64,000 nucleotides of DNA from Dendrocalamus latiflorus (Eukaryota; Streptophyta; Magnoliopsida; Poales; Poaceae). The stretch is from NCBI GenBank assembly GCA_017311315.1, contig CM029626.1, positions 30,746,869 through 30,810,868 of the forward strand, in the 5' to 3' direction. A program made the position numbers and the translations under genes. Shown here in pieces: positions 41,942-51,312 of the stretch. Position 1 is the stretch's first letter; every line of letters starts with the position of its first letter. The notes beneath the pieces are model-generated. The model ran no database searches. It saw only the letters and a program-made list of their open reading frames with translations, and was not told the DNA's origin.

Positions 41942-43140
41942 AAATAGAAGAAGCGAGTAGTTGGCTGGGGAACTAAAACAGAGCGGCCGGCTGGCCGAAA
42001 ATAGAGGAGGTGGGGGCGCACGGCCGGCAGCGCGGGCTCCGGCGAGGGGAGGCCGGAGGGGAAGGGGCAGCCGGCAAAACGGGTTCCCGAGGAAGCTAGA
42101 GAGCAGAGCTTGTGGAGGAGGCGGCGCGGTCCGGGATGGCGCAGGTCGGCGGCGGCGCTAGGGGGTTGACAGTGAGGGAGAAAGGGCGCCGGCACTCGAA
42201 AGGGAGAGGGGAGAAAGTAAGGCGCACATGAGCACGGTTGGGCCATGGGGAACTCACCCACGAGCTTGGTGGAGCCGGAGAGAGGCCGAGGATGGCTGGC
42301 GTCGAGCACCGACGGCGGCGCGGGGAGGCCACCGTGGAGGGGTCGTGCCGGCGGAGGATAGCGTCAGCCGGCGGTGGGGTGAGCTTCAGTGCACCGAGGG
42401 GACGCTCTCACCGCAACGAATTGGAGGAAGGAGCCCTGGAGGGCGGTCGGCGGTGATGGAGGTGGTGTCGGCCGGCAGTGGGGGAGATCGGTTGCTGCGG
42501 CACATTCGGGCGACAAGACTTCAATTAAGCTTGGTGGAAGGAGGAAGGGGAGTAGAGGCGCGAAGTGATGCGGCCGGATTGGCCGGGGTGTCGCCGGAGA
42601 GCCGGGACGGCTTGGAGGCGCAGGCGGACGTGCTCTGCGGGCTTGGGTGGAGGGAGGAGGAAGGGGAAAAGTGCGGAGCAAAAAGGGGAGGCCGGGGCCG
42701 CGTCTTATAGTCGGAAGGGAGGCATTGTAGCTGGGGACCGGGTGGCGAGGGAGGACCGCCGGGCAAAGACCGGCGCAGGGCTCGGCGCGCGGAGCAATCG
42801 AGTAGCGACGTGACCGGGCGAGCGGCGCGTGGCAGGGAGGAGACTGTCAGCTGCGGCAGGATTCGGGAGATTTGGCGCAGGGGAAAAGGAGGGAGGAGAC
42901 GTGGGAGGAGCTCGGCCGCAGAAGGGAGGAGGGAGGAGGGGAAAAGAAAAATGAGCGCAGCGCCTGGGGGGAAGGAAGAGAAGGAAGAGAGGGAGGGGGA
43001 AACCGTCCCGCGCGGCAGGGTACTGGAACGGAGCCAGCGGCGCAGTGAGAAGAGATAGGAGGGAAAAGAAAAAGGAGAGAGAAAGGAAAAATGAGTGGGG
43101 CCCACATGTAAGAGAGAGCGGAAAATGGAAAAGAAAAGGA
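41942..43140 (-). other. GC-rich, purine-skewed block of the NC element (no gene)
   Basis: It gives many overlapping open frames on both strands (for example 42228-42710 plus, 42521-43153 minus), all Arg/Gly- or Pro/Ser-rich without domains. Overlap on both strands and position in a non-coding element argue against coding. It corresponds to the C-rich block at 5623-6600. Confidence 0.6.
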
Positions 43141-43685
43141 AAATGAAGCTCAAACTTTACTTTAAATTTTTGGATTTTTAATTAGAATTTCTATTTCACG
43201 ATTAAGACTATTGCTTTCAAGTCGTTGCATGTCATTTGAAATTTAGCATTTAAATTTTTAGCTACTTAAATGTGAGCTTTAGAAATTTCCTAGCCTTTCC
43301 TTCTCTTTTGCCTAAGTAATTTGATTTTAGATTTTATTTTCATTATTTAGTAATTAAATGTTAATTTATGTGTAGATCCTTGGATTTTCTATTTCCCTTT
43401 TACTAATTTATAAAGCATGTTTTGATTCGTAAATAAATTTGTTTTTTTGGAATTACTTTTCTCAGGGTTAAATACTATTTAAATTATTTGTAATCATTTA
43501 TCTATTTTATTTATTTCTATGATTACTATTTGATGCTCAAGAATTATTTTCAGATATTACTTGCTCAATACAAAACTCAGGAAAATCCCAAATAGGATGC
43601 TGGACCAAAATTCAAATGTCAGTAAGATGCAATAAAAGTTTTAAATTTCTCAAAACTTCAAACACCCAAAATTTAGGATGTTACA

Positions 43686-44040
43686 GTGCGGAGGCGGACC
43701 TCAACACTACGTCTTATTTAGAGTCCATAGATTGCGCGCGGAGGCGAGCCTCCGCGCGTTGCGGGCGGTGAAATTGCGTGCGGAGGCGAACCTCGACGCT
43801 ACGTCTTATTTATACTCCGTAGAGTGCGTGCGGAGGCAGACCTCAACGCTACGTCTTATTTAGAGTCCGTAGACTGCGCGTGGAGGAGAGCGTCTGCGCG
43901 TTGCGGGCGGTGAAATTGCGTGCGGAGGCGAACCTCGACGCTACGTCTTATTTATACTCCGTAGAGTGCGTGCAGAGGCGGACCTCAACGCTACGTCTTA
44001 TTTAGAGTCCGTAGACTGCGCGCGGAGGCGTCCCCCCACG
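43686..44040. repeat. Tat-type minisatellite, right piece, 142-bp higher-order period
   Basis: GTCTTATTTA starts at 43711, 43803, 43853, 43945 and 43995, i.e. alternating 92- and 50-bp units. The units beginning GTCTTATTTAGAGTCC are 92 bp long and those beginning GTCTTATTTATACTCC are 50 bp. Both contain GCGGAGGCG. It lies downstream of the integrase tail of the Tat element, where this lineage is known to carry tandem subrepeats. Confidence 0.9.
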
Positions 44041-44237
44041 CGTCTTTATTTACGCTCATGCATAGTGCACACGAAGGTAACCCTTTGCGCGCTTTTGGTA
44101 TGAAACGAGAAAATTTGCATGAACGGTGCACTTTATTAAATTCCCGTTTGCGCAGGTGAGCGGTTACATAAGGCACTAACCGCTGGCCGCTTGCGCCCGC
44201 CGAAGCCGTGGAAGGTCCTTTCACTCGCATACTCGAC

Positions 44238-44540
44238 TTAGGCGTAATACCACCGCAGTCTGTCTGCATTCCACGTGTGGCGGAGCGTCTGCCCCTCCAA
44301 GGTGGCTAAGCGGTATGCTCCCTTCTGTAGGGCTTCCGCGACGATGTACGGGCCTTCCCACCTGGATTCGAGCTTGCCTACCGTCTCCACGTGGAGTGCC
44401 ATCTTAAGGACGAGGTCTCCTAGTCTGAATTCGCGTGGGTACAGCGAACGATCGCGATTGCGCACCATCTATCGCGCGTACTTTATGACGTGCTGTGCTG
44501 CGCTTGCCCGGTCCTTGTCAATTCCGCGAGGAAGTCCGCC
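44238..44540 (-). pseudogene. Tat integrase C-terminal tail
   Basis: The minus strand encodes PREFRLGDLVLKMA, KLESRWEGPYIVAEALQKGAYRLATLEG and TWNADRLRWYYA, the conserved Ty3 integrase C-terminal (GPY) module of the Tat type. It is preceded by an in-frame stop (KYAR then stop then MVRNRD) and joined, through the deletion, to RNase H sequence just above 44540. The zinc-binding and DDE core of integrase are absent, so integration could not be supported in cis. Confidence 0.8.
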
Positions 44541-46065
44541 TGAACTTGAGACTTGATCACCGTTCGGGAGGCGTATGTTAGGGAGAATGGGGCAGCTCGG
44601 CCGCCCATTTGCCAATTCGCCCCGTGGATTCCTTGTTGTGCAGCATCTCCGCCAGAGGGAACGAGGATGGCACCGTTATCGGGTGCGCCATGAAGTAATG
44701 CCGGAGCTTTCTTGAGGCCATGACCAGCGCATAAGCAAGCTTCTCGAGCTCGGTATACCGCGTCTTGGCGCCCTGGAGGGCTTCGGAGACAAAGTACACT
44801 GGTCGCTGGAGAGCGCCCTCTTCGAGGATGAGGACGGCGCTGACCGCCGTTGCCGAGGCGGCGAGGTAGAGTAGGAGGGGAGCCTCTGGTGCTGGGGCCA
44901 CCAGAGTGGGAAGGGTTGCGAGGTGTTTCTTGAGGTCGTTGAAGGAATTTGCGCAGTCGTCGTCCCAATGAAACCCATCGCAACCGCGGAGAGTCTTGAA
45001 AAATGGCAAGCCCCGCTCCGCTGCCCTAGAGAGGAAACGACTGAAGGCCGCCATGCGGCCTACCAGCCTCTGGACCTCCCGCGTCGTCTTGGGCGGTTCC
45101 ATGCCTAGGATAGCGTCGACCTTGTCGGGGTTCACTTGAATGCCTCGCTCGGATACGAGGAAGCCCCCGAAAACACATTTGTCCGGATTAAGCTTAATGC
45201 CCGCCTTCCTGAGGTTGTCGAAGGTCTGTTGAAGATCCCGAGCGTGGGAGGCGAGCTGCCTGGTTTTTACTACCACGTCATCCACGTAGGCCTCCACGTT
45301 CCTCCCTAGCTGGACGGCTAGGGCCAGCGCAACGAGGTGGGTGAAGGTTGCGCCCGCGTTCTTCAAGCCGAAGGGCATCCTGACAAAGCAAAAGGTCCCC
45401 ACTGACGTAATGAAGATGATTTTGTCCTCGTCGTCTTTGGCCATGTAGACCTGATGGTAGCCGGAGTAGGCGTCCAAGAAGCTCATGAGCTCGCATCCGG
45501 CGGTGGCGTCGACCAGTTGATCTATGCGCGGTAGAGGGTAATCGTCCTTCGGGCATGCCTTGTTGAGGGCGGTAAAGTCGATGCACATACGCTAGGCGCC
45601 GCTGGCCTTTTTGACCAACACCGGATTGGCGAGCCAGTCCGGATGTTGGACCTCGCGGATAACCCCCGCCCGAAGGAGCTTCGCCACCTCCACCTTGGTC
45701 GCTTGCTGCCGGTGCATGGACATACGGTGAAGTTTCTGCTTGACTGGCTTGGCGTCAGGGCGGATCACGTGGTTATGTTCGATGAGGGCGCGGTCCACAC
45801 CTTTGATATCCTCCGGGGACCATGCGAAGACATCTATGTTGGCCCGAAGAACTCGGAGCAAGTCTTGCTCTACGTCCGGAGGGAGGCCCTCGCCTATGGA
45901 TACGAGCTGCCCCTCCGCCTGGAGTGGCACCCTCTTCACTCTGCCCTCCGGGTGGGGCTTAGGTGTCCATCCTGGAGCGGATGGCGTGTCCGCCTGGTAC
46001 TTGTCGGCGAGGACGTGCACTTTACGGTGCAGGCTTCCAGCTCCGGTTTCGATGCTCCTAGTCAT
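44541..46065 (-). pseudogene. Tat reverse transcriptase and partial RNase H, with stop
   Basis: Reading down from 46065: a pre-RT segment (VFAWSPEDIKGVDRALIEH, PVKQKLHRM), then an in-frame TAG at about 45592 where relatives have Trp (KKASGA-stop-RMCIDFTALN), then RT fingers and palm with the catalytic AYVDDVVVK at about 45265-45290, then thumb/connection (NLRKAGIKLNPDKCVFG, RFLSRAAERGLPFFKTL) and an RNase H start (YTELEKLAYALVMASRKLRHYF). After about 44640 the frame shifts; RNase H words TVIKSQVQADFLAEL continue in another frame until the junction with the integrase tail. RT motifs are intact but the frame is not. Confidence 0.85.
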
Positions 46066-46068
46066 ATC

Positions 46069-46475
46069 CTAATCGCCGAAGACGGTGATGACGCCCCACT
46101 GGCCTGGGAGCTTCATGCATAGAAAGGCGTAGTGTGGGACCGCTTCGAAGGATTTGATGGCAGGCTGGCCCAGTATGGCATTATACAGATACGAGACGTC
46201 CACGACGTCGAAGATGACATCTTCAGTCCTGGCGTTGTCGGCCTGGCACAAGGAGACTTGGAGGCGTACCTGACCCAAAGCCTTCAGAGGCTGCCCTCCG
46301 AGGCCCTGGAGGGGGCTTCCGAAGCTTTTAGTAGGCTCCGAGGTACTCCCATACGATCAAGGGCCTCCGCAAACAAGATGTTTGCGGAGCTTCCTCCGTC
46401 AATGAGGATACGCCTGACGTCGCAGCCTGCGATGTCGGCCTGGATGACCAAGGGATCTTGGTGGGGGAATTCCAC
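46069..46475 (-). pseudogene. Tat protease (retropepsin-like), frameshifted
   Basis: 46284-46475 encodes EFPHQDPLVIQADIAGCDV followed by ILIDGGSSANILFAEAL, with the retropepsin active site D-G-G-S. The reading frame then shifts, and 46069-46278 continues with SYLYNAILGQPAIKSFEAVPHYAFLCMKLP, the typical C-terminal half (LGRPAI-like). It ends in a TAG at 46069, directly before the pre-RT segment in the same frame (relatives usually read Gln, so CAG to TAG is plausible). It would process the polyprotein in an intact element. Confidence 0.75.
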
Positions 46476-46589
46476 GCCCTGGGCATCGGCTGACGTGAAG
46501 GCGATGCTGCGATGGGACGCCCGTAGAGGTAGTTGTGCTGGGGAAGTGCTCGACGAAGAGCCTCCAGTGATGACGTTAACACCACGGCA

Positions 46590-48202
46590 CTAGGTCTCTC
46601 CGGGGGGCCCAGCGCGCGAGGGACTACCTTGCGTACGCTGTACGTGGGCTATTGCGGGGGTCAGTGTCTCCGAGGCCCGTACGTGGACCATCGCTTGCCG
46701 CAATGCCACAATTTTGGTGCATGTCCATGTGAAATGGCCCCCGTAGCCGTGCACTTCGCACCATCTGCCATATTCTAGGACTTCCTGCTCCGCACGCGGC
46801 TTCTCATTGCGGCTTCCTTCGCATCCCCCTTCGGCAGGCGAGGTTAAAGCGGCTTCCCGGGGAACGCCTTGCGCAGCGAGGACGTGGCGGCCTTTTGGGG
46901 TCTTCGCAGGTTATGCTGGCGCTTGCGCCTGTCGTATGTCGAGTTTTGGTGCACTCCGTCGTCGATGCGCTCACGAATGTCACCCACGGACGCTTGCTTG
47001 TGTTTCGTCCTCGGGTTGTGTCTTGTGCTTCTCCTTTGCGACAACTCCTCCGCTTGCCCAGCATCGGAGCTGTCGTCGCTGCGCCTCCGTGCGTCCTCCT
47101 CGGCTCGGGCGTACGCTTCCATTTTGTCGAAGAGCTCTGCCTCCGACTTGAGTGGCTTCCGCGCGTTATATTTAGTGAGCGGTCCCAGGCGGAGACCTTG
47201 TATCACTGCGTTGATGATGGTTGCCTCGTTAACATCCCTGACTTGGCAGCGTACCTTGGCGAAGCGTTTGAAGTAAGTCCGGAGCCCATCCTCGGGTTTT
47301 TGCTTGACTGCGAAGAGCTGGTCCGCATCGACACGCTCGATGTAGTTTCCCTGGAAGTTGTTGTAGAGCCGATCGCGGATCTGTTCCCACGCGTAGATGG
47401 ACTGTGGTTCGATGGTGAAGAACCAGGATAGTGCCACCCCTTGTAACGCGAGGGGGAGTCCTTTTGCCTTCGTGGTGTCGTCTCCGCCAGCGGCTTCGAT
47501 AGCGGTCTCATACACGTGCACGAACTCTCGTGGGTCGGAGTCACCCTTGTACGCCTCGATGACGCTCGGGAACTTGAAGTCCTCGGGCCATGCCACTTGC
47601 TGCAGGCTCACGGAGAGTGGGGACTCCGGGTCTACGCGCCGTAGTGGGACGTGACTGGATGCAAGAGCGTCGCGGCTATTCGCCCTTTCTGAGGTGGGCT
47701 CAGACGCAACCACTGGCGTGGAGCACGGCTCCGCGGAGATCTGACAGCTCCCGCTGGAATGTGTTGAGGGCCGCCAGCAGGGCGGTCTCCACCGTGGGAG
47801 TGGTTGGGGCCGTCGGTACGCTCGGCGGTGCGACCGGGACAGCGGCGACCACGGCCTGCGCGCCCAATCAGCCCGCAGCGCTAGTGCGGAGGACCCTGGA
47901 GCCGGTGACGAAGCCCGCATCATCGCCGGGACCGCTCACCGCTCCGCGCCGAGTGGGGAAGTGGGCGCGCCTGCGTTGTCACCGCCGGGTTTGGTGGTCG
48001 GGGTGGTGGTGGCGGGGTCGACCGTCGCGACGGTGACGGGGTCGGGCATCGCGTCGTGAATGCCGGTGCTCACGGTCGTCACACCCGCGCCGCCACCCGC
48101 ACCTGCAGCTGCTAAAGCCGAAGCCCTGGTATTGACGCGAGATTTCGCCGCCTCCGCCTTCTTCTTCTTCGCCACCAATGGTGAAACTTTCTTTGGTGCC
48201 AT
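46590..48202 (-). pseudogene. Tat Gag, one in-frame stop
   Basis: Start at 48202 (MAPKKVSPLVAKKKKAEAAK), close to the primer site. The basic Ala-rich N-terminus runs to an in-frame TGA at 47936-47938, after which the same frame continues to 46844. Core Gag follows at about 47620-46980: LSVSLQQVAWPEDFKFP, YKGDSDPREFVHVYETAI, ALSWFFTIEP, LYNNFQGNYIERVDADQLF, RTYFKRFAKVRCQV. Beyond 46844 another frame encodes a knuckle-like CEVHGYGGHFTWTC at about 46700-46745. A homologous fragment, CEVHGCGDHFTRAC, lies on the plus strand at about 60870. The TGA fits a CGA to TGA mutation (inference). Confidence 0.8.
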
Positions 48203-48231
48203 CCTCCTTCAGATTTGGAGGCTTGCTCTTG

Positions 48232-48253
48232 TCCTCCCCATGGACAGCTCCAA
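48232..48253 (-). promoter_or_regulatory. Candidate primer-binding site of the Tat element
   Basis: The minus strand reads TTGGAGCTGTCCATGGGGAG, resembling the common Tat/RIRE2 site TTGGCGCCGTCTGTGGGGA, right after LTR end ACCACAACA and about 30 bp before the Gag start. Confidence 0.55.
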
Positions 48254-48254
48254 C

Positions 48255-48507
48255 TGTTGTGGTTACAGACCAAACAGAGAGTATGGTAGTGGAGAGTTAG
48301 GTGAGTAATGGCTTAGGGTTTCTCCCCATGGCCTGTGTTATATATATATATATATATATATATCCAAATGAGGAGCGCTTTTACAATTATACCCTTACAC
48401 GTGAGTATTCCCCTCAGGGGTACTCATGTCATTACACATGTCCCATTTTGGGCCTTACATCCTTCTAACAGACCTACTGGGCTTAGGTGGGGGCCACCCC
48501 TACAACA
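48255..48507 (-). mobile_element. Candidate 5' LTR of the Tat element (about 253 bp)
   Basis: On the minus strand TGTTGTAGGGG...CCACAACA, with short inverted ends. It contains a TA microsatellite that could serve as TATA box at 48339-48363. No second copy is seen, so the outer edge rests on the terminal TG and the change to SIRE-type sequence. Confidence 0.45.
48339..48363. repeat. TA dinucleotide microsatellite
   Basis: About twelve TA units, in the promoter part of the candidate Tat LTR. Confidence 0.9.
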
Positions 48508-49863
48508 TTAAGCATTTAGAGCCATGAAGATTATCCAAAATGACCGTGAAGTATTACACCAAGCCATAACACATAAGAATGCTATCAAGATCATGACAAA
48601 ACATGTATAATCAAGCTAAGCCAAATAAGTCACAATCTGAAAATTAGTCGAAATTCTTAGCATGTCAAGTCAACCATGATTCTAGTCTAGCTAAAGATAT
48701 CCAAAGATGATGCAGGCCATGTCAATAATCTAAGTGGAACCAAGAAGCTAGTGTTGAGTCAATTTAGAGTGCTACATGTTCAAGAATGAGACATTTGTTT
48801 AAGTACTTGTTCTTTGTGGAATTAAGCAAATTGAGCACAAGTGACATGTTTTTCTTTATAAATCTCATGATTATTTCCAACCAAATTTTTGTGTAGTCAT
48901 GTGCTAGATCTCAAGCCTTATGCGACCACTCCAAGGAAGAAGCTTAAGAAGATAGTCTTGGTTAACCAAAACTCCCCCTGAGTTTATGCCTAGTGCAATG
49001 GCAAGCTGTCTCATGAGAAAGAATTGGTGAGATCAGTTCTTTCGCACAAAAGAGATCTTTCTGCTTTCTTAAAAGGTTGTACTAACTTATGCTTCATCAA
49101 AGAACTAACATAGCTCAATCTAACGCTCAATATATATTCAAGACTCAACTCAGCCTATTTGATATGGCATGAATCATAAAAGGATAACTAAAGAGAGACT
49201 AATCTCAAAAGCTAACATGACATGAATTAATTCAAGTTGAGCATTTTAATCAACCTATCATGGCAAAGACTAAACTACACATATAAATTCATGATAAATC
49301 TAGCAAGTAAACACAGATCACAGCAAAATGTAATTCATTGTAAACATGTCATAACATGATAATAATCAAGGCTCCATGTAGTTATATTACAATGCAAAAA
49401 TGAAATGCAGTAAATCCAGCTCCCCCTCAACATGTGATGCAGCTTTTAGTTCAAATTGAGTTATGTCAACATTAAGATTTAGAAGCTCCCAAATGAACTC
49501 CCCCTGAACCAAAGCAATAAAAACGAGAAGCTGGCAAGAGAATCAGAAAAGGCAGTCCTTAAAGCATAGATAAGATATAGAGAATACTATGGCTCAGACT
49601 GACTCTCATCTACCCAATATAACTCTAGGACTATTAGCTGATCATCTAATACACTAGGGATAAGTGAGTGAGCTCAACCTAGTGAGAAGTGAAACAGCTA
49701 ATAAGCAGCATCCTAGAATCACAAGATGAGAGGAAGAAGTCTAAACCATTAGACTAGAGAAACACTCTAACCTATGCTAGAAGGACTAACCCCAATGCAC
49801 CCATATGCACTGCAACAGAAAGGAGTAAGAGCATAATAAACAGGATAAAGCATGAAGCACAAA
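48508..49863 (-). other. 3' non-coding region of the SIRE copia with PPT-like repeats
   Basis: No gene. The plus strand carries ACTCCCCCTGAG (48971), CTCCCCCTCAAC (49420), AACTCCCCCTGAAC (49497) and ACTCCCCCTCAT (49864), i.e. GGGGGAGT purine tracts on the minus strand. Only the 49864 copy adjoins the end of pol. An env-like frame, known in some SIRE elements, is not visible. Confidence 0.6.
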
Positions 49864-49875
49864 ACTCCCCCTCAT
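49864..49875 (-). promoter_or_regulatory. Purine tract at the end of SIRE pol (PPT or PPT-like)
   Basis: The minus strand reads ATGAGGGGGAGT and overlaps the RNase H stop codon TGA at 49872-49874. With no LTR directly below, it may be one of several PPT-like tracts and not the functional one. Confidence 0.5.
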
Positions 49876-51264
49876 AACAGTCCATAAGGACAAATCACCC
49901 CAAGCTCTCCTCGCAGAGATGAAAACCTAGAGCTATCCAAAGGCTTGGTGAAGATATCAGCCAACTGGTGGTCACTCTCCACAAACTGAAGCACTATGTC
50001 ACCCTTCTCTACATGGTCTCTAAGGAAGTGATATCTGATATCAATATGCTTAGTCCGAGAATGCTGCACTGGGTTCTTGGCAATGTTGATGGCAGAAGTG
50101 TTATCACAAAAGAGTGGAACACTGTCTATGGCTAACCCAAAGTCCCGCAGGGTCGAGACCATCCAAAGTACCTGGCTGCAACAACTGGCGGCAGCAACGT
50201 ACTCGGCCTTTGCAGTGGACTGTGTAACCCCGGACTGCTTCCTAGAAGACCAAGAAACAAGAGAAGTGCCAATGAATTGGCAGTTGCTAGATGTGCTCTT
50301 CCTATCTATCCTACAGCCAGCAAAGTCTGCGTCCGAGTAGGCTCTGAGGGAAAGACAGGACGAGCAAGAGTACCAGATACCATAGTCAATGGTAGCTCGA
50401 AGGTACCGAAGGATGCGTTTCACCGCCTGGCAGTGAGATACACGAGAAGAAGCCTGAAAGCGAGCACACAGACACACGGAGAAATGTATATCCGGCCTCG
50501 AGGCAGTGAGGTACAAGAGGGAGCCAATCATGCTGCGATACTCCTTCTGATCAACTGGCTCGCCATCTTCATCTGGGTCAAGAGAAGCTGTGGATGTCAT
50601 GGGAGTTGACACTGGCTTGCCATCACTCATGTCAAACCGTCTCAGGAGGTCACGAGTGTACTTACCCTAATGCAAGAAGGTACCCTCCCGAGTCTGCTTG
50701 ATCTGGAAGCCAAGGAAGAGGGTCAACTTGCCCATCATACTCATCTCAAACTCGGTGCTCATGACATCCGAGAACTATGAAACAAGAGTATGAGAAGAGC
50801 CGCCAAAGATGATGTCATCCACATAAATCTGGATGAGCAGTAGATCAATGCCATGCCTACGAATGAACAAGGTCTTATCTACCTTACCCATCTCAAAACC
50901 ATGACTCAACAGATAGGACTTAAGCCTCTCATACCAAGCTCTAGGGGCCTGCTTAAGTCCATAAGGCTTTCGAAAGCTTGTAGACATGGTTTGGGTATTT
51001 GGGGCTCTCGAAACCTGGACGCTGTCTCACATAGACATCTTCCTCAATGAACCCATTGAGGAAGGCACTCTTGACATCCATCTGGTAAAGCTTGAAACCC
51101 TTAGAAGCTGCGAAAGCAAGCAGAATTCTAATAGCCTCAAGTCTAGCTACAGGGGCAAAGGTCTTCTCAAAATCTAGACCCTCAACCTGGGAGAAGCCCT
51201 GAGCTACCAGTCTAGCCTTGTTCCGAATGACAACCCCATCCTCACTCTGCTTGTTCTTGAACAC
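49872..51264 (-). pseudogene. Copia reverse transcriptase and RNase H, broken
   Basis: Pieces from high to low: MFKNKQSEDGVVIRNKARLVAQGFSQ and DVKSAFLNGFIEEDVYVRQRPGF (50953-51264); frame change; KPYGLKQAPRAWYERL and the catalytic IYVDDIIFG (50775-50987, YVDD near 50810-50824); stops; then 49872-50630 in one frame: DMSDGKPVSTPM, YRSMIGSLLYLTASRPDI, YSDADFAG, KAEYVAAASCC, LFCDNTSAINIAKNP, RTKHIDIRYHFLRD, QLADIFTKPL. The RNase H D-E-D residues are all present and this 252-codon piece is the best-preserved part. Breaks lie at about 50632-50680 and 50770, and near 50987. Confidence 0.88.
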
Positions 51265-51312
51265 CCACTTAGTCCCAATGATATTGTGACCGTGAGGGGG
51301 CTCAACAAGCGA

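Larger units (their letters stand above)
30165..43685 (-). mobile_element. NC-family element (minus), split by E2
   Basis: On the minus strand it starts TGTAACATCCTAAATTTT (at 43685) and ends ...GGGTCCCTACACACA (at 30165), mirroring the plus copy at 5218-9982. It lies inside one minisatellite array; GTGCG is found on both sides (30160-30164 and 43686-43690), a candidate 5-bp duplication, although the array is itself repetitive. Without E2 and its duplication it is about 5.95 kb. It contains no coding domains. Parts: tandem units 30741-31045, segment matching 8868-9061 at about 31930-32130, a segment matching 8040-8200 at about 32830-32990, [E2], AT-rich 40942-41810, tRNA-like block 41845-41910, GC-rich block 41942-43140. 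It is inserted in the opposite orientation to the 5218 copy. Confidence 0.65.
43686..48507 (-). mobile_element. Tat-lineage (RIRE2/Retand-like) Ty3 element, main segment, internally deleted
   Basis: Minus strand, high to low: candidate LTR (48255-48507), primer site, Gag, protease, RT, part of RNase H, integrase C-terminus, 3' untranslated region with minisatellite. Most of integrase is missing. The RT (LNKACPKDDYPLPRIDQLVDATAGCELMSFLDAYSGYHQ, in pieces) and the TTGG-type primer site are typical of Tat/RIRE2-like elements. Its 3' region continues at 29942-30164 and 24436-24537 beyond the nested NC and E1 insertions. The 3' LTR is not found. Several in-frame stops make it non-autonomous. Confidence 0.8.

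Noticed and set aside
42228..43153. Long frames on both strands (160 and 210 codons)
   Set aside because: GC-rich, purine-skewed NC-element sequence; frames overlap on opposite strands and encode only Arg/Gly or Pro/Ser runs.
43686..44040. A gene in the minisatellite (61-codon frame)
   Set aside because: The open frame is a consequence of the repeat period; the translation simply repeats itself.
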